Counted from the stretch's first letter, positions 22,212 through 32,931 are shown. The stretch is DNA of 64,000 nucleotides from Clavelina lepadiformis (GCF_947623445.1 NC_135248.1:3844977-3908976); one strand, 5' to 3'. Numbers and translations are program-made. The notes: generated by a model not told the origin, from the sequence alone.

Positions 22212-22704
22212 CAGTTAAATGTAGAATGTCACATGCAATATAACATATTGATGTAAACCCCAATGTAATTTTTCAATCGTATTTTGACCTTTTTATTACT
22301 CAGTTCATACAACATTATAGTAGTATTCAGAAAACTTTTCAACACAAAAGCTATAAATTGGTAGCATTTGAAAATACTGTTATTTGTTGAGATTGTATGT
22401 TGTGTTAGTAGTTCAAACAAACTACATAAATACATAACTTTAATGTTTTATAAACACGCAGTTCCACTACTCATGTTTTGATTAAATTATCAATTATATA
22501 TGTAATAAACCCATTATTGAAATTGCGTCAATAAAAATTTGCATCGATTCATGCTGTTGATCATCTGCAACTTTTAGCTGAATTGATAAGCATTGATTTG
22601 AAAGGCCGATATCGGACATTGTGTTCGACTCTAGCAACAGAACAGCTTTGCATCACTCAATCCAGTAAAAGCAAAATCAACTAAGATTTACCAACTAAGC
22701 AACC
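22212..22704 (-). repeat. Short unit (unit 34)
   Basis: 493 bp, same junction; near copy of unit 32, with the private variant tgcaacttttagctg. Confidence 0.92.
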
Positions 22705-23185
22705 CAGTTAAATGTAGAATGTCACACGCAATATAACATATTGATGTAAACCCCAATGTTTCAATTATTTCCAATGTTTTCAATTATTCAATCGTATTTT
22801 GACTTTTTTGTTACTCAATTCATACAACATTATAGTAGTATTCAGAAAACTTATCAACACAAAAGCTATAAATTGGTAGCATTTGAAAATATTGTTATTT
22901 GTGTAGATTGTATGTTGTGTTAGTAATTCAAACAAACTACATAACTTTAATGTTTCGTAAACACGCAGTTACACTACTCATGTGTTGATTAAGTTATCAA
23001 TTATATATGTAATAAACCCACTATTGAGATTGCGACAATAAAAATTTGCATCGATTCATGCTGTTGATCATCTGCAACTTTTACCTGAATTGATAAGCAT
23101 TGATTTGAAAGGCCGATATCGGACATTGTGTTCGACTCTAGCAACAGAACAGCTTTGCATCACTCATACCAGTAAAAGCAAAACT

Positions 23186-23257
23186 TGATGTGACCTGGAT
23201 TCGAACCAGGGTTGCCACGGCCACAACGTGGAGTACTAACCACTATACGATCACAGC
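23186..23257 (-). tRNA. tRNA-His-GTG: tRNA-His(GTG), acceptor mismatch
   Basis: Unit 35. The 3' acceptor strand reads TCACATC, breaking the second pair; G53 intact. Confidence 0.78.
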
Positions 23258-23265
23258 TGGATAAG

Positions 23266-23337
23266 TAGCAGAGGATGGTTTCGATCCATCGACCTCTGGG
23301 TTATGGGCCCAGCACGCTTCCGCTGCGCCAATCTGCT
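23266..23337 (-). tRNA. tRNA-iMet-CAT: tRNA-iMet(CAT), acceptor mismatch
   Basis: Unit 35. Position 7 is T (AGCAGAT), breaking the last acceptor pair. Confidence 0.8.
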
Positions 23338-23875
23338 GAATGAGTCAATATTAGCTTTCTAGTTTACATCAATTTTACCCTTTTTTAAAATTTACCAACT
23401 AAGCAACCCAGTTAAATGTAGAATGTCACACGCAATATAACATATTGATGTAAACCCCAATGTAATTTTTCAATCGTATTTTGACCTTTTTGTTACTCAG
23501 TTCATACAACATTATAGTAGTATTCAGAAAACTTATCAACACAAAAGCTATAAATTGGTAGCATTTGAAAATACTGTTATTTGTTGAGATTGTATGTTGT
23601 GTTAGTAGTTCAAACAAACTACATAAACACATAACTTTAATGTTTTATAAACACGCAGTTCCACTACTCATGTTTTAATTAAATTATCAATTATATATGT
23701 AATAAACCCATTATTGAAATTCCGACAAAAAAAATTTGCATCGATTCATGCTGTTGATCATCTGCAACTTTTACCTGAATTGATAAGCATTGATTTGAAA
23801 GGCCGTTATCGGACATTGTGTTCGACTCTAGCAACAGAACAGCTTTGCATCACTTAATCCAGTAAAAGCAAAATC

Positions 23876-23947
23876 TGCTGTGACCTGGATTCGAATCAGG
23901 GTTGCCACGGCTACAACGTGGAGTACTAACCACTATACGATCACAGC
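23876..23947 (-). tRNA. tRNA-His body with GTA (Tyr) anticodon
   Basis: Unit 36. A53 type. The loop reads TTGTAGC instead of TTGTGGC, so the anticodon is GTA, which would read tyrosine codons UAC/UAU. The anticodon stem is still fully paired, making this and unit 43 the best-folded of the eight GTA copies. The acceptor stem and remaining body are His-like, and there is no intron, unlike typical eukaryotic tRNA-Tyr genes. Confidence 0.85.
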
Positions 23948-23955
23948 TGGATAAG

Positions 23956-24027
23956 TAGCAGAGGATGGTTTCGATCCATCGACCTCTGGGTTATGGGCCC
24001 AGCACGCTTCCGCTGCGCCACTCTGCT
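23956..24027 (-). tRNA. tRNA-iMet-CAT: tRNA-iMet(CAT)
   Basis: Unit 36, reference type. Confidence 0.96.
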
Positions 24028-24567
24028 GAATGAGTCAATATTAGCTTTCTAGTTTACATTAATTTAGCCTTTTATTAAAATTTACCAACTAAGCAACCCA
24101 GTTAAATGTAGTGTGTCACACGCAATATAACATATTGATGTAAACCCCAATGTAATTTTTCAATCGTATTTTGACCTTTTTGTTACTCAGTTCATACAAC
24201 ATTATAGTAGTATTCAGAAAACTTATCAACACAAAAGCTATAAATTGGTAGCATTTGAAAATATTGTTATTTGTTGAGATTGTATGTTGTGTTAGTAGTT
24301 CAAACAAACTACATAAATACATAACTTTAATGTTTCATAAACACGCAGTTCCACTATACTCATGTTTTGATTAAATTATCAATTATATATGTAATAAACC
24401 CAATCTTGAAATTGCGGCAATAAAAATTTGCATCGATTCATGCTGTTGATCATCTGCAACTTTTACCTGAATTGATAAGCATTGATTTGAAAGGCCGTTA
24501 TCGGACATTGTGTTCGACTCTAGCAACAGAACAGCTTTGCATCACTCAATCCAGTAAAAGCAAAATC

Positions 24568-24639
24568 TGCTGTGACCTGGATTCGAACCGGGGTTGCCAC
24601 GGCCACAACGTGGAGTACTAACCACTATACGATCACAGC
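24568..24639 (-). tRNA. tRNA-His-GTG: tRNA-His(GTG), T-stem variant
   Basis: Unit 37. The T-stem 5' strand is CCCGG for CCTGG, a C-A mismatch; shared with unit 44. Confidence 0.82.
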
Positions 24640-24647
24640 TGGAAAAG

Positions 24648-24719
24648 TAGCAGAGGATGGTTTCGATCCATCGACCTCTGGGTTATGGGCCCAGCACGCT
24701 TCCGCTGCGCCACTATGCT
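24648..24719 (-). tRNA. tRNA-iMet-CAT: tRNA-iMet(CAT), acceptor mismatch
   Basis: Unit 37. Position 5 is T (AGCATAG), breaking an acceptor pair. The spacer to His also differs by one base. Confidence 0.8.
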
Positions 24720-25265
24720 GAATGAGTGAATATTAGCTTTCTAGTTTACATCAATTTTACCCTTTTTTAAAATTTACCAACTAAGCAACCCAGTTAAATG
24801 TAGAATGTCACACGCAATATAACATATTGATGTAAACCCCAGTGTAATTTTTCAATCGTATTTTGACCTTTTTGTTACTCAGTTCATACAACATTATAGT
24901 AGTATTCAGAAAACTTATCAACACAAAAGCTATAAATTGGTAGCATTTGAAAATACTGTTATTTGTTGAGATTGTATGTTGTGTTAGTAGTTCAAACAAA
25001 CTACATAAATACATAAATACATAACTTTAATGTTTCATAAACACGCAGTTCCACTACTCATGTTTTGATTAAATTATCAATTATATATGTAATAAACCCA
25101 TTATTGAAATTGCGACAATAAAAATTTGCATCGATTCATGCTGTTGATCATTTGCAACTTTTACCTGAATTGATAAGCATTGATTTGAAAGGCCGATATC
25201 GGACATTGTGTTCGACTCTAGCTACAGAATAGCTTTGCATCACTCAATCCAGTAAAAGCAAAATC

Positions 25266-25337
25266 TGCTGTGACCTGGATTCGAACCAGGGTTGCCACGG
25301 CCACAACGTGGAGTACTAACCACTATACGATCACAGC
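25266..25337 (-). tRNA. tRNA-His-GTG: tRNA-His(GTG)
   Basis: Unit 38, reference type. Confidence 0.96.
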
Positions 25338-25345
25338 TGGATAAG

Positions 25346-25417
25346 TAGCAGAGGATGGTTTCGATCCATCGACCTCTGGGTTATGGGCCCAGCACGCTTC
25401 CGCTGCGCCACTCTGCT
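25346..25417 (-). tRNA. tRNA-iMet-CAT: tRNA-iMet(CAT)
   Basis: Unit 38, reference type. Confidence 0.96.
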
Positions 25418-25487
25418 GAATGAGTGAATATTAGCTTTCTAGTTTACATCAATTTAGCCTTTTTTAAAATTTACCAACTAAGCAACC

Positions 25488-25980
25488 CAGTTAAATGTAG
25501 AGTGTCACATGCAATATAACTTATTGATGTAAACCCCAATGTAATTTTTCAATCGTATTTTGACCTTTTTATTACTCAGTTCATACAACATTATAGTAGT
25601 ATTCAGAAAACTTATCAACACAAAAGCTATAAATTGGTAGCATTTGAAAATACTGTTCTTTGTTGAGATTGTATGTTGTGTTAGTAGTTCAAACAAACTA
25701 CATAAATACATAACTTTAATGTTTTATAAACACGCAGTTCCACTACTCATGTTTTGATTAAATTATCAATTATATATGTAATAAACCCATTATTGAAATT
25801 GCGTCAATAAAAATTTGAATCGATTCATGCTGTTGATCATCTGCAACTTTTACCTGAATTGATAAGCATTGATTTGAAAGGCCGATATCGGACATTGTGT
25901 TCGACTCTAGCAACAGAACAGCTTTGCATCACTCAATCCAGTAAAAGCAAAATCAACTAAGATTTACCAACTAAGCAACC
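25488..25980 (-). repeat. Short unit (unit 39)
   Basis: 493 bp; counterpart of unit 32 in the second 4472-bp block. Confidence 0.92.
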
Positions 25981-26461
25981 CAGTTAAATGTAGAATGTCA
26001 CACGCAATATAACATATTGATGTAAACCCCAATGTTTCAATTATTTCCAATGTTTTCAATTATTCAATCGTATTTTGACTTTTTTGTTACTCAGTTCATA
26101 CAACATTATAGTAGTATTCAGAAAACTTATCAACACAAAAGCTATAAATTGGTAGCATTTGAAAATACTGTTATTTGTGTAGATTGTATGTTGTGTTAGT
26201 AATTCAAACAAACTACATAACTTTAATGTTTCGTAAACACGCAGTTCCACTACTCATGTGTTGATTAAGTTATCAATTATATATGTAATAAACCCACTAT
26301 TGAGATTTCGACAATAAAAATTTGCATCGATTCATGCTGTTGATCATCTGCAACTTTTACCTGAATTGATAAGCATTGATTTGAAAGGCCGATATCGGAC
26401 ATTGTGTTCGACTCTAGCAACAGAACAGCTTTGCATCACTCAATCCAGTAAAAGCAAAATC

Positions 26462-26533
26462 TGCTGTGACCTGGATTCGAACCTGGGTTGCTACGGCCAC
26501 AACGTGGAGTACTAACCACTATACGATCACAGC
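26462..26533 (-). tRNA. tRNA-His-GTG: tRNA-His(GTG), two stem mismatches
   Basis: Unit 40. One T-stem pair (CCAGG for CCTGG) and one anticodon-stem pair (CGTAG for CGTGG) are broken. Confidence 0.68.
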
Positions 26534-26541
26534 TGGATAAG

Positions 26542-26613
26542 TAGCAGAGGATGGTTTCGATCCATCGACCTTTGGGTTATGGGCCCAGCACGCTTCCGCT
26601 GCGCCACTCTGCT
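26542..26613 (-). tRNA. tRNA-iMet-CAT: tRNA-iMet(CAT), anticodon-stem mismatch
   Basis: Unit 40. The outer anticodon-stem pair is C-A (CCCAA for CCCAG). Confidence 0.8.
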
Positions 26614-26683
26614 GAATGAGTGAATATTAGCTTTCTAGTTTACATCAATTTAGCCTTTTTTAAAATTTACCAACTAAGCAACC

Positions 26684-27176
26684 CAGTTAAATGTAGAATG
26701 TCACATGCAATATAACATATTGATGTAAACCCCAATGTAATTTTTCAATCGAATTTTGACCTTTTTATTACTCAGTTCATACAACATTATAGTAGTATTC
26801 AGAAAACTTTTCAACACAAAAGCTATAAATTGGTAGCATTTGAAAATACTGTTATTTGTTGAGATTGTATGTTGTGTTAGTAGTTCAAACAAACTACATA
26901 AATACATAACTTTAATGTTTTATAAACACGCAGTTCCACTACTCATGTTTTGATTAAATTATCAATTATATATGTAATAAACCCATTATTGAAATTGCGT
27001 CAATAAAAATTTGCATCGATTCATGCTGTTGATCATCTGCAACTTTTAGCTGAATTGATAAGCATTGATTTGAAAGGCCGATATCGGACATTGTGTTCGA
27101 CTCTAGCAACAGAACAGCTTTGCATCACTCAATCCAGTAAAAGCAAAATCAACTAAGATTTACCAACTAAGCAACC
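26684..27176 (-). repeat. Short unit (unit 41)
   Basis: 493 bp; counterpart of unit 34, sharing tgcaacttttagctg. Confidence 0.92.
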
Positions 27177-27657
27177 CAGTTAAATGTAGAATGTCACACG
27201 CAATATAACATATTGATGTAAACCCCAATGTTTCAATTATTTCCAATGTTTTCAATTATTCAATCGTATTTTGACTTTTTTGTTACTCAATTCATACAAC
27301 ATTATAGTAGTATTCAGAAAACTTATCAACACAAAAGCTATAAATTGGTAGCATTTGAAAATACTGTTATTTGTGTAGATTGTATGTTGTGTTAGTAATT
27401 CAAACAAACTACATAACTTTAATGTTTCGTAAACACGCAGTTACACTACTCATGTGTTGATTAAGTTATCAATTATATATGTAATAAACCCACTATTGAG
27501 ATTGCGACAATAAAAATTTGCATCGATTCATGCTGTTGATCATCTGCAACTTTTACCTGAATTGATAAGCATTCATTTGAAAGGCCGATATCGGACATTG
27601 TGTTCGACTCTAGCAACAGAACAGCTTTGCATCACTCATACCAGTAAAAGCAAAATC

Positions 27658-27729
27658 TGCTGTGACCTGGATTCGAACCAGGGTTGCCACGGCCACAACG
27701 TGGAGTACTAACCACTATACGATCTCAGC
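27658..27729 (-). tRNA. tRNA-His-GTG: tRNA-His(GTG), acceptor mismatch
   Basis: Unit 42. Acceptor position 5 is A (GCTGAGA), an A-A mismatch. Confidence 0.8.
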
Positions 27730-27737
27730 TGGATAAG

Positions 27738-27809
27738 TAGCAGAGGATGGTTTCGATCCATCGACCTCTGGGTTATGGGCCCAGCACGCTTCCGCTGCGC
27801 CACTCTGCT
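27738..27809 (-). tRNA. tRNA-iMet-CAT: tRNA-iMet(CAT)
   Basis: Unit 42, reference type. Confidence 0.96.
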
Positions 27810-28348
27810 GAATGAGTGAATATTAGCTTTCTAGTTTACATCAATTTTACCCTTTTTCAAAATTTACCAACTAAGCAACCCAGTTAAATGTAGAATGTCA
27901 CACGCAATATAACATATTTTATGTAAACCCCAATGTAATTTTTCAATCGTATTTTGACCTTTTTTTTACTCAGTTTATACAACATTATAGTAGTATTCAG
28001 AAAACTTATCAACACAAAAGCTATAAATTGGTAGCATTTGAAAATACTGTTATTTGTTGAGATTGTATGTTGTGTTAGTAGTTCAAACAAACTACATAAA
28101 TACATAACTTTAATGTTTTATAAACACGCAGTTCCACTACTCATGTTTTAATTAAATTATCAATTATATATGTAATAAACCCATTATTGAAATTCCGACA
28201 ATAAAAATTTGCATCGATTCATGCTGTTGATCATCTGCAACTTTTACCTGAATTGATAAGCATTGATTTGAAAGGCCGTTATCGGACATTGTGTTCGACT
28301 CTAGCAACAGAACAGCTTTGCATCACTTAATCCAGTAAAAGCAAAATC

Positions 28349-28420
28349 TGCTGTGACCTGGATTCGAATCAGGGTTGCCACGGCTACAACGTGGAGTACT
28401 AACCACTATACGATCACAGC
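28349..28420 (-). tRNA. tRNA-His body with GTA (Tyr) anticodon
   Basis: Unit 43; same form as unit 36, its counterpart 4473 bp to the left. Confidence 0.85.
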
Positions 28421-28428
28421 TGGATAAG

Positions 28429-28500
28429 TAGCAGAGGATGGTTTCGATCCATCGACCTCTGGGTTATGGGCCCAGCACGCTTCCGCTGCGCCACTCTGCT
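28429..28500 (-). tRNA. tRNA-iMet-CAT: tRNA-iMet(CAT)
   Basis: Unit 43, reference type. Confidence 0.96.
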
Positions 28501-29040
28501 GAATGAGTCAATATTAGCTTTCTAGTTTACATTAATTTAGCCTTTTATTAAAATTTACCAACTAAGCAACCCAGTTAAATGTAGAGTGTCACACGCAATA
28601 TAACATATTGATGTAAACCCCAATGTAATTTTTCAATCGTATTTTGACCTTTTTGTTACTCAGTTCATACAACATTATAGTAGTATTCAGAAAACTTATC
28701 AACACAAAAGCTATAAATTGGTAGCATTTGAAAATATTGTTATTTGTTGAGATTGTATGTTGTGTTAGTAGTTCAAACAAACTACATAAATACATAACTT
28801 TAATGTTTCATAAACACGCAGTTCCACTATACTCATGTTTTGATTAAATTATCAATTATATATGTAATAAACCCAATCTTGAAATTGCGGCAATAAAAAT
28901 TTGCATCGATTCATGCTGTTGATCATCTGCAACTTTTACCTGAATTGATAAGCATTGATTTGAAAGGCCGTTATCGGACATTGTGTTCGACTCTAGCAAC
29001 AGAACAGCTTTGCATCACTCAATCCAGTAAAAGCAAAATC

Positions 29041-29112
29041 TGCTGTGACCTGGATTCGAACCGGGGTTGCCACGGCCACAACGTGGAGTACTAACCACTA
29101 TACGATCACAGC
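29041..29112 (-). tRNA. tRNA-His-GTG: tRNA-His(GTG), T-stem variant
   Basis: Unit 44; C-A T-stem mismatch as in unit 37. Confidence 0.82.
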
Positions 29113-29120
29113 TGGATAAG

Positions 29121-29192
29121 TAGCAGAGGATGGTTTCGATCCATCGACCTCTGGGTTATGGGCCCAGCACGCTTCCGCTGCGCCACTCTGCT
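29121..29192 (-). tRNA. tRNA-iMet-CAT: tRNA-iMet(CAT)
   Basis: Unit 44, reference type. The LTR element sits about 360 bp upstream of its 5' end. Confidence 0.96.
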
Positions 29193-29552
29193 GAATGAGT
29201 GAATATTAGCTTTCTAGTTTACATCAATTTTACCCTTTTTCAAAATTTACCAACTAAGCAACCCAGTTAAATGTAGAATGTCACACGCAATATAACATAT
29301 TTTATGTAAACCCCAATGTAATTTTTCAATCGTATTTTGACCTTTTTTTTACTCAGTTTATACAACATTATAGTAGTATTCAGAAAACTTATCAACACAA
29401 AAGCTATAAATTGGTAGCATTTGAAAATACTGTTATTTGTTGAGATTGTATGTTGTGTTAGTAGTTCAAACAAATTACATAACTTTAATGTTTCATAAAC
29501 ACGCAGTTCCACTACTCATGTGTTGATTAAGTTATCAATTATATATGTAATA

Positions 29553-29556
29553 AACC
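29553..29556. other. Target-site duplication, left copy
   Basis: aacc immediately before the LTR; matches 33648-33651. The uninterrupted array at this point reads gtaataaacccactattgag, which contains a single aacc. Confidence 0.9.
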
Positions 29557-30250
29557 TGCAGAGGTTGCTGCTTGTTTTAACTTATGTTATTCGGACTTAA
29601 TTTACCTGCCGAATTAATGATCTGACTCCGTGGTTGCGTGCGGTTAGAATTCTCTAACCTTAACGTGTTACAAGCCGAAAGCTCTTACGATTAACAGATA
29701 CAGTTTATCAGAAACAATCCTTTATTGTAGGAACTGTACAGGTTCCGATTAATATTACACAATCACAAACTTAGCATTCACCAATTAAAACAAGTCTAAC
29801 GAATTACATTTTAACACGACTAACGTAATACGTTCGTACGATTCAGTATCTCTCTGTCTGCGCCGCTACTCGCGTATCAGTTCGAGTTTATAAAGCGGAG
29901 CGATGTGAACGGAAATATTCAACACAATATACACGAACATTTCAGAATGTGTGAACGATAAAGGCAAAGCGTTGGCAATGGGAATTACATTCAGTTAAAA
30001 CTAGGATGTTATGAAATCACCTGGTAACGCACTAAACGGCGTTTTCACATAAAGTTATTTAGGGCAAATTTCCAAATATTACATCACGATTGCAGTTTTA
30101 TCAAGTTGCAGCTGCAGCCAAATTGCATCTGCAGCCAAATATTAAATGTTAGCTGCTGTTTTACCAATGAACAATGTTTCACTAATTAAATGGCGCATAT
30201 GTTTCCACAATTGATATAATGGTATTGGATGTGGCTCCCAAGCCACTACA
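29557..30250 (-). repeat. 3' LTR of the element
   Basis: 694 bp, nearly identical to 32953-33647. It lies next to the polypurine tract, which makes it the 3' LTR for the minus-strand element. It contains a TTTATAAA box at 29887-29894 and an AATAAA signal at 29721-29726 (minus strand). Confidence 0.93.
29721..29726 (-). promoter_or_regulatory. Polyadenylation signal in 3' LTR
   Basis: AATAAA on the minus strand, downstream of the TATA-like box in the same LTR; the equivalent in the 5' LTR is at 33118-33123. Confidence 0.55.
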
Positions 30251-30260
30251 TTCCTCCCCC
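30251..30260 (-). other. Polypurine tract
   Basis: The minus strand reads GGGGGAGGAA directly against the 3' LTR, the expected site for plus-strand priming. Confidence 0.8.
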
Positions 30261-30398
30261 GCTACGGAAGGGAAAAATTGACAATTAAAAAGTAACATCC
30301 TGATTATAACGGGTAGCACGAGAAAACAACAGAATGATTATTTACAGATAACAGAGTAATTACAGGTTTGCAGTTTGCAGTTTTGCAACCACCCTCTG

Positions 30399-30962
30399 CT
30401 ACCAGTTGGTGGGTGTCTCACACATCAACCGGTGTTTCATATAACTTTTGAACTGTTCGTAAGCCTGGGTTCCAAGTGGCATTGTGTCTCTCAGGCGGCC
30501 GAGAAACCTTAGCAAGTCGGTTGACTGGACAGCAGCTGTGGCTTCTATCATTGTAAAAATTTTTGTCTCGCAATCAATTTGTGGAACCAGTTCGAACATT
30601 GCTTCCAGACGCTGGAACCAAAGCTCCAGGTCCTCTGTCGAAGTGGTTGGTGGTGATGGAAATGTCAGGACCTTTGGTGAAATGTCTGGTCCCCATATCT
30701 CATAATATTTGTATATCGGATGAAGTACCGTTTGTTTCAAAAATGCCAGCTCCCGCCGCCCGGGAAGGGGGTAACTAGAGCCTTGTTCACCCGGTCTGAT
30801 GATCGACGGTTGTGGAGCGGGAGCCGGCTGTTCATCCGGTGAATCTGGTGAATCAGGAATCGGTGGGTCGGGCATCGCGACGTCGATAGACAAAGCCGCC
30901 GGTGTATCAGACGTTGTACTGTCCATTTGATAGTCAGGTGTTGGTTCCGGAAACGCCGACAT
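30399..30962 (-). CDS. Gag-like ORF of the LTR element
   Basis: A 187-codon frame. The first ~60 residues are Pro/Asp/Ser-rich and look disordered. Residues from about 105 onward carry a pattern seen in Ty3/Gypsy capsid N-terminal regions (LWFQRLEAMFEL, then TKIFTMIEA, then AYEQFKSYMKHRL). It is much shorter than a usual Gag and has no zinc knuckle. It lies downstream of the envelope-like ORF, the reverse of the usual gag-pol-env order. Confidence 0.5.
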   Translation of the reverse strand: MSAFPEPTPDYQMDSTTSDTPAALSIDVAMPDPPIPDSPDSPDEQPAPAPQPSIIRPGEQGSSYPLPGRRELAFLKQTVLHPIYKYYEIWGPDISPKVLTFPSPPTTSTEDLELWFQRLEAMFELVPQIDCETKIFTMIEATAAVQSTDLLRFLGRLRDTMPLGTQAYEQFKSYMKHRLMCETPTNW

Positions 30963-31309
30963 GTTGGAAATGCTTGTCAGCTACGGTAATGACGGCAAAA
31001 TCTGTGTAGAAACTAGAGGGTTGAGAGTAAATATTTGTACAACTCAGGTCATGCGCGGGAAGGTGAGCATGCTATACGACAGAAAATCGGTAACGATACA
31101 AGCACAAGACAAGGCGGCGTGGCAAAGAAAAGGTTATTAATTATTAGGCATGCACTACGCAAGATATACACTAAAAAATTTCGACATGCACTAAGCGAGA
31201 GATAAACTAAATATGTCGGCGCCGACAACTACAAAGGGAAATGGTAAAAGGTTACATGCATACGACATTAGCGGCACCCAAAAAACACGTTGATACGAAA
31301 AAATGAGAC
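30963..31309 (-). other. Non-coding stretch between the two element ORFs
   Basis: 347 bp inside the LTR element. I see no recognisable domain, RNA gene or repeat; short plus-strand frames here look like shadows. Confidence 0.5.
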
Positions 31310-32857
31310 TCAAAGTGTGTGTGTGTCCGCGAACTCATCACGGGACGACGCAGCGGGCGGCGCGTCATCAGAAGATCCAGAAGAAGACGGTTGGTCACGG
31401 GAACGTCGAAGCAAAGGCGACGGTTGAGTGTGTTGCGGGCGTGCATCTCGTTGGTTGCGTCCAGCGCGAATACGGGATACAAGAGATCTGGCATACCGCA
31501 AATGCTGCGGAGATGATCGGATAAACCCGATGGTATGGAAGAGGGCCCACATCATGGCAAGTAGTTGCAGGATGAATATAAGGGCTGAGAGAAATGGATT
31601 CGTAATCTGCGACAATGCAAGCAGTAGTGTTTGTTTTGCGGCGTGCGCGAATGTGTCGGCGACGTAGGAGCCGTTGATCATAGTTTCATCAGTAGTAGTA
31701 AGACTTGTTATGACATGTCGCATTTTCTCCTTAAGCAGGTTGGCTTCAGACATAGAGCTGAGCAGCGATTGAAGGTCAGTGAACGAGTCGGAGTCAGGTA
31801 GCTCGTTGAGAATCTTCTCGTAGTCGGGAGCATTGTAGTTGATGTGTATAGTCGACAAAGGTAAGTTGAGTTGGTGCACCTGCACATGTTCGTGCGATAA
31901 GGTGTAGTTGTGATAAAGGACGGTGTGTCCCAGAACTCGAAAGACAAAACTCCTTGCTGGCCGATACGATTCCAGCAGATGTACTCCCGGTAAGACAATG
32001 TTGTCTGAAATGAGTTGGCCGTATTGACTGTGGCCGTTTTGATCGCGATATAGGATGAGAGGGCGTTGGCTAAACGCGTTGCGGTACGCAAGTGACGGTA
32101 AGACGGTACCGTTGATAGAGTGACATGTTGCTCTGGACATAAAATCTCCAAGGCTGGAACCCATGGTTTGATGTCCAAGAGTAGAAGACAGTATCTCAGT
32201 AGGGAAAATCTTCCCAACTGCTTTGTAGAGTGTGCCAATCAGCGTCGTGAGTTGACAGTGTAGGAACTTGTTCTCCTCATTGAAAGTAGTGAGAACTTCG
32301 GAAATGAGATCGTCCTGTTGTCCGTCAAAGGTTGCAAGAAGTCGCGAGAATTGGGAGTGTGGCGTTTGAGAAGACACACGCCGTGGCAGGTTAGGACGAA
32401 AAAGAGCGAGTCTGTCGAGCTCTGTACATTTCTGGTAGCGAAAGATAAAGTTGTTGTTGTCGCAGTGAATATGATTGCCATAGCAGCTTTTCGCACGTGC
32501 GGAACACTTCCTCCAGTGATGTACGGAGATTCCGAGGTCAGGTAAGGAAACTCTGTATAAAGACGTAGAGTTGTAATGAAGTAGCATCTTATGTGATCCA
32601 AGAAACGAACGATGACGTAATAGAAATTGCTGTGAGTCCAGATGAAGATTCACCTGAGCGGCTGATGTAAACAAAAAGAAACACGTAAGCAGCAAACAAA
32701 ACAACATGTTGTGTTTGTAATCAGAGAAACGTTTCGGTGGAATGATTTTGCGACCAGTCCAAGAAGTCCTGAATGTGGCAGAAGAGGTTGTAGCGTCGTC
32801 ATCATCGTCGTCTTCGTCATATCCGTCAGAAACTGAACTACTTTGAGCTGGAGCCAT
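31310..32857 (-). CDS. Envelope-like glycoprotein ORF of the LTR element
   Basis: A 515-codon open frame, the first ORF after the primer site. Visible parts: an acidic N-terminal tail (residues 14-21), a hydrophobic signal or anchor segment at about 51-67, a long Cys-containing ectodomain with several N-x-S/T glycosylation sequons, a hydrophobic membrane segment at about 423-445, and a basic/Ser-rich C-terminal tail. This layout is that of a type I fusion-type envelope. I do not recognise the family with certainty. A passage near the middle (PLILYRDQNG, then YGQLISDN) is loosely reminiscent of chuvirus-type glycoproteins, which are known to have been captured by LTR elements; that is a weak inference. 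The frame looks open along its length. Confidence 0.6.
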   Translation of the reverse strand: MAPAQSSSVSDGYDEDDDDDDATTSSATFRTSWTGRKIIPPKRFSDYKHNMLFCLLLTCFFLFTSAAQVNLHLDSQQFLLRHRSFLGSHKMLLHYNSTSLYRVSLPDLGISVHHWRKCSARAKSCYGNHIHCDNNNFIFRYQKCTELDRLALFRPNLPRRVSSQTPHSQFSRLLATFDGQQDDLISEVLTTFNEENKFLHCQLTTLIGTLYKAVGKIFPTEILSSTLGHQTMGSSLGDFMSRATCHSINGTVLPSLAYRNAFSQRPLILYRDQNGHSQYGQLISDNIVLPGVHLLESYRPARSFVFRVLGHTVLYHNYTLSHEHVQVHQLNLPLSTIHINYNAPDYEKILNELPDSDSFTDLQSLLSSMSEANLLKEKMRHVITSLTTTDETMINGSYVADTFAHAAKQTLLLALSQITNPFLSALIFILQLLAMMWALFHTIGFIRSSPQHLRYARSLVSRIRAGRNQRDARPQHTQPSPLLRRSRDQPSSSGSSDDAPPAASSRDEFADTHTL

Positions 32858-32931
32858 TGCTGTCGTTGTTGTTAAATCAACTTGTTTACAAGAATAAAGT
32901 TAGCATTACCAGCTTCATTGAAACACGTTCC

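Larger units (their letters stand above)
21016..25487. repeat. Seven-unit higher-order block, first copy (4472 bp)
   Basis: Unit lengths 493, 703, 493, 704, 690, 692, 697. The order short-long-short-long is repeated from 25488 with shared private variants, including a Tyr-anticodon copy in its fifth unit and a T-stem variant in its sixth. The last unit of the second copy hosts the LTR element. Confidence 0.85.
1..29556 (-). repeat. Left part of iMet-His tRNA tandem array (units 1-45)
   Basis: Head-to-tail copies of a ~682-bp unit run from the first base to the LTR element. All are in the same orientation, with the tRNA genes on the minus strand. Unit starts, read from the cagttaaatg motif, are at 1, 683, 1365, 2047, 2729, 3413, 4104, 4788, 5479, 6163, 6854, 7536, 8227, 8909, 9599, 10282, 10963, 11645, 12327, 13010, 13699, 14381, 15064, 15746, 16429, 17111, 17794, 18476, 19158, 19840, 20327, 21016, 21509, 22212, 22705, 23409, 24099, 24791, 25488, 25981, 26684, 27177, 27881, 28572 and 29264. 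The array is already under way at base 1, so it extends beyond the window. Confidence 0.97.

Noticed and set aside
31303-31667. Several short plus- and minus-strand frames overlapping the envelope-like ORF (also 31708-32601 and 30484-30778)
   Set aside because: They overlap the longer ORFs in other frames and show no domain or independent signal; treated as shadows.
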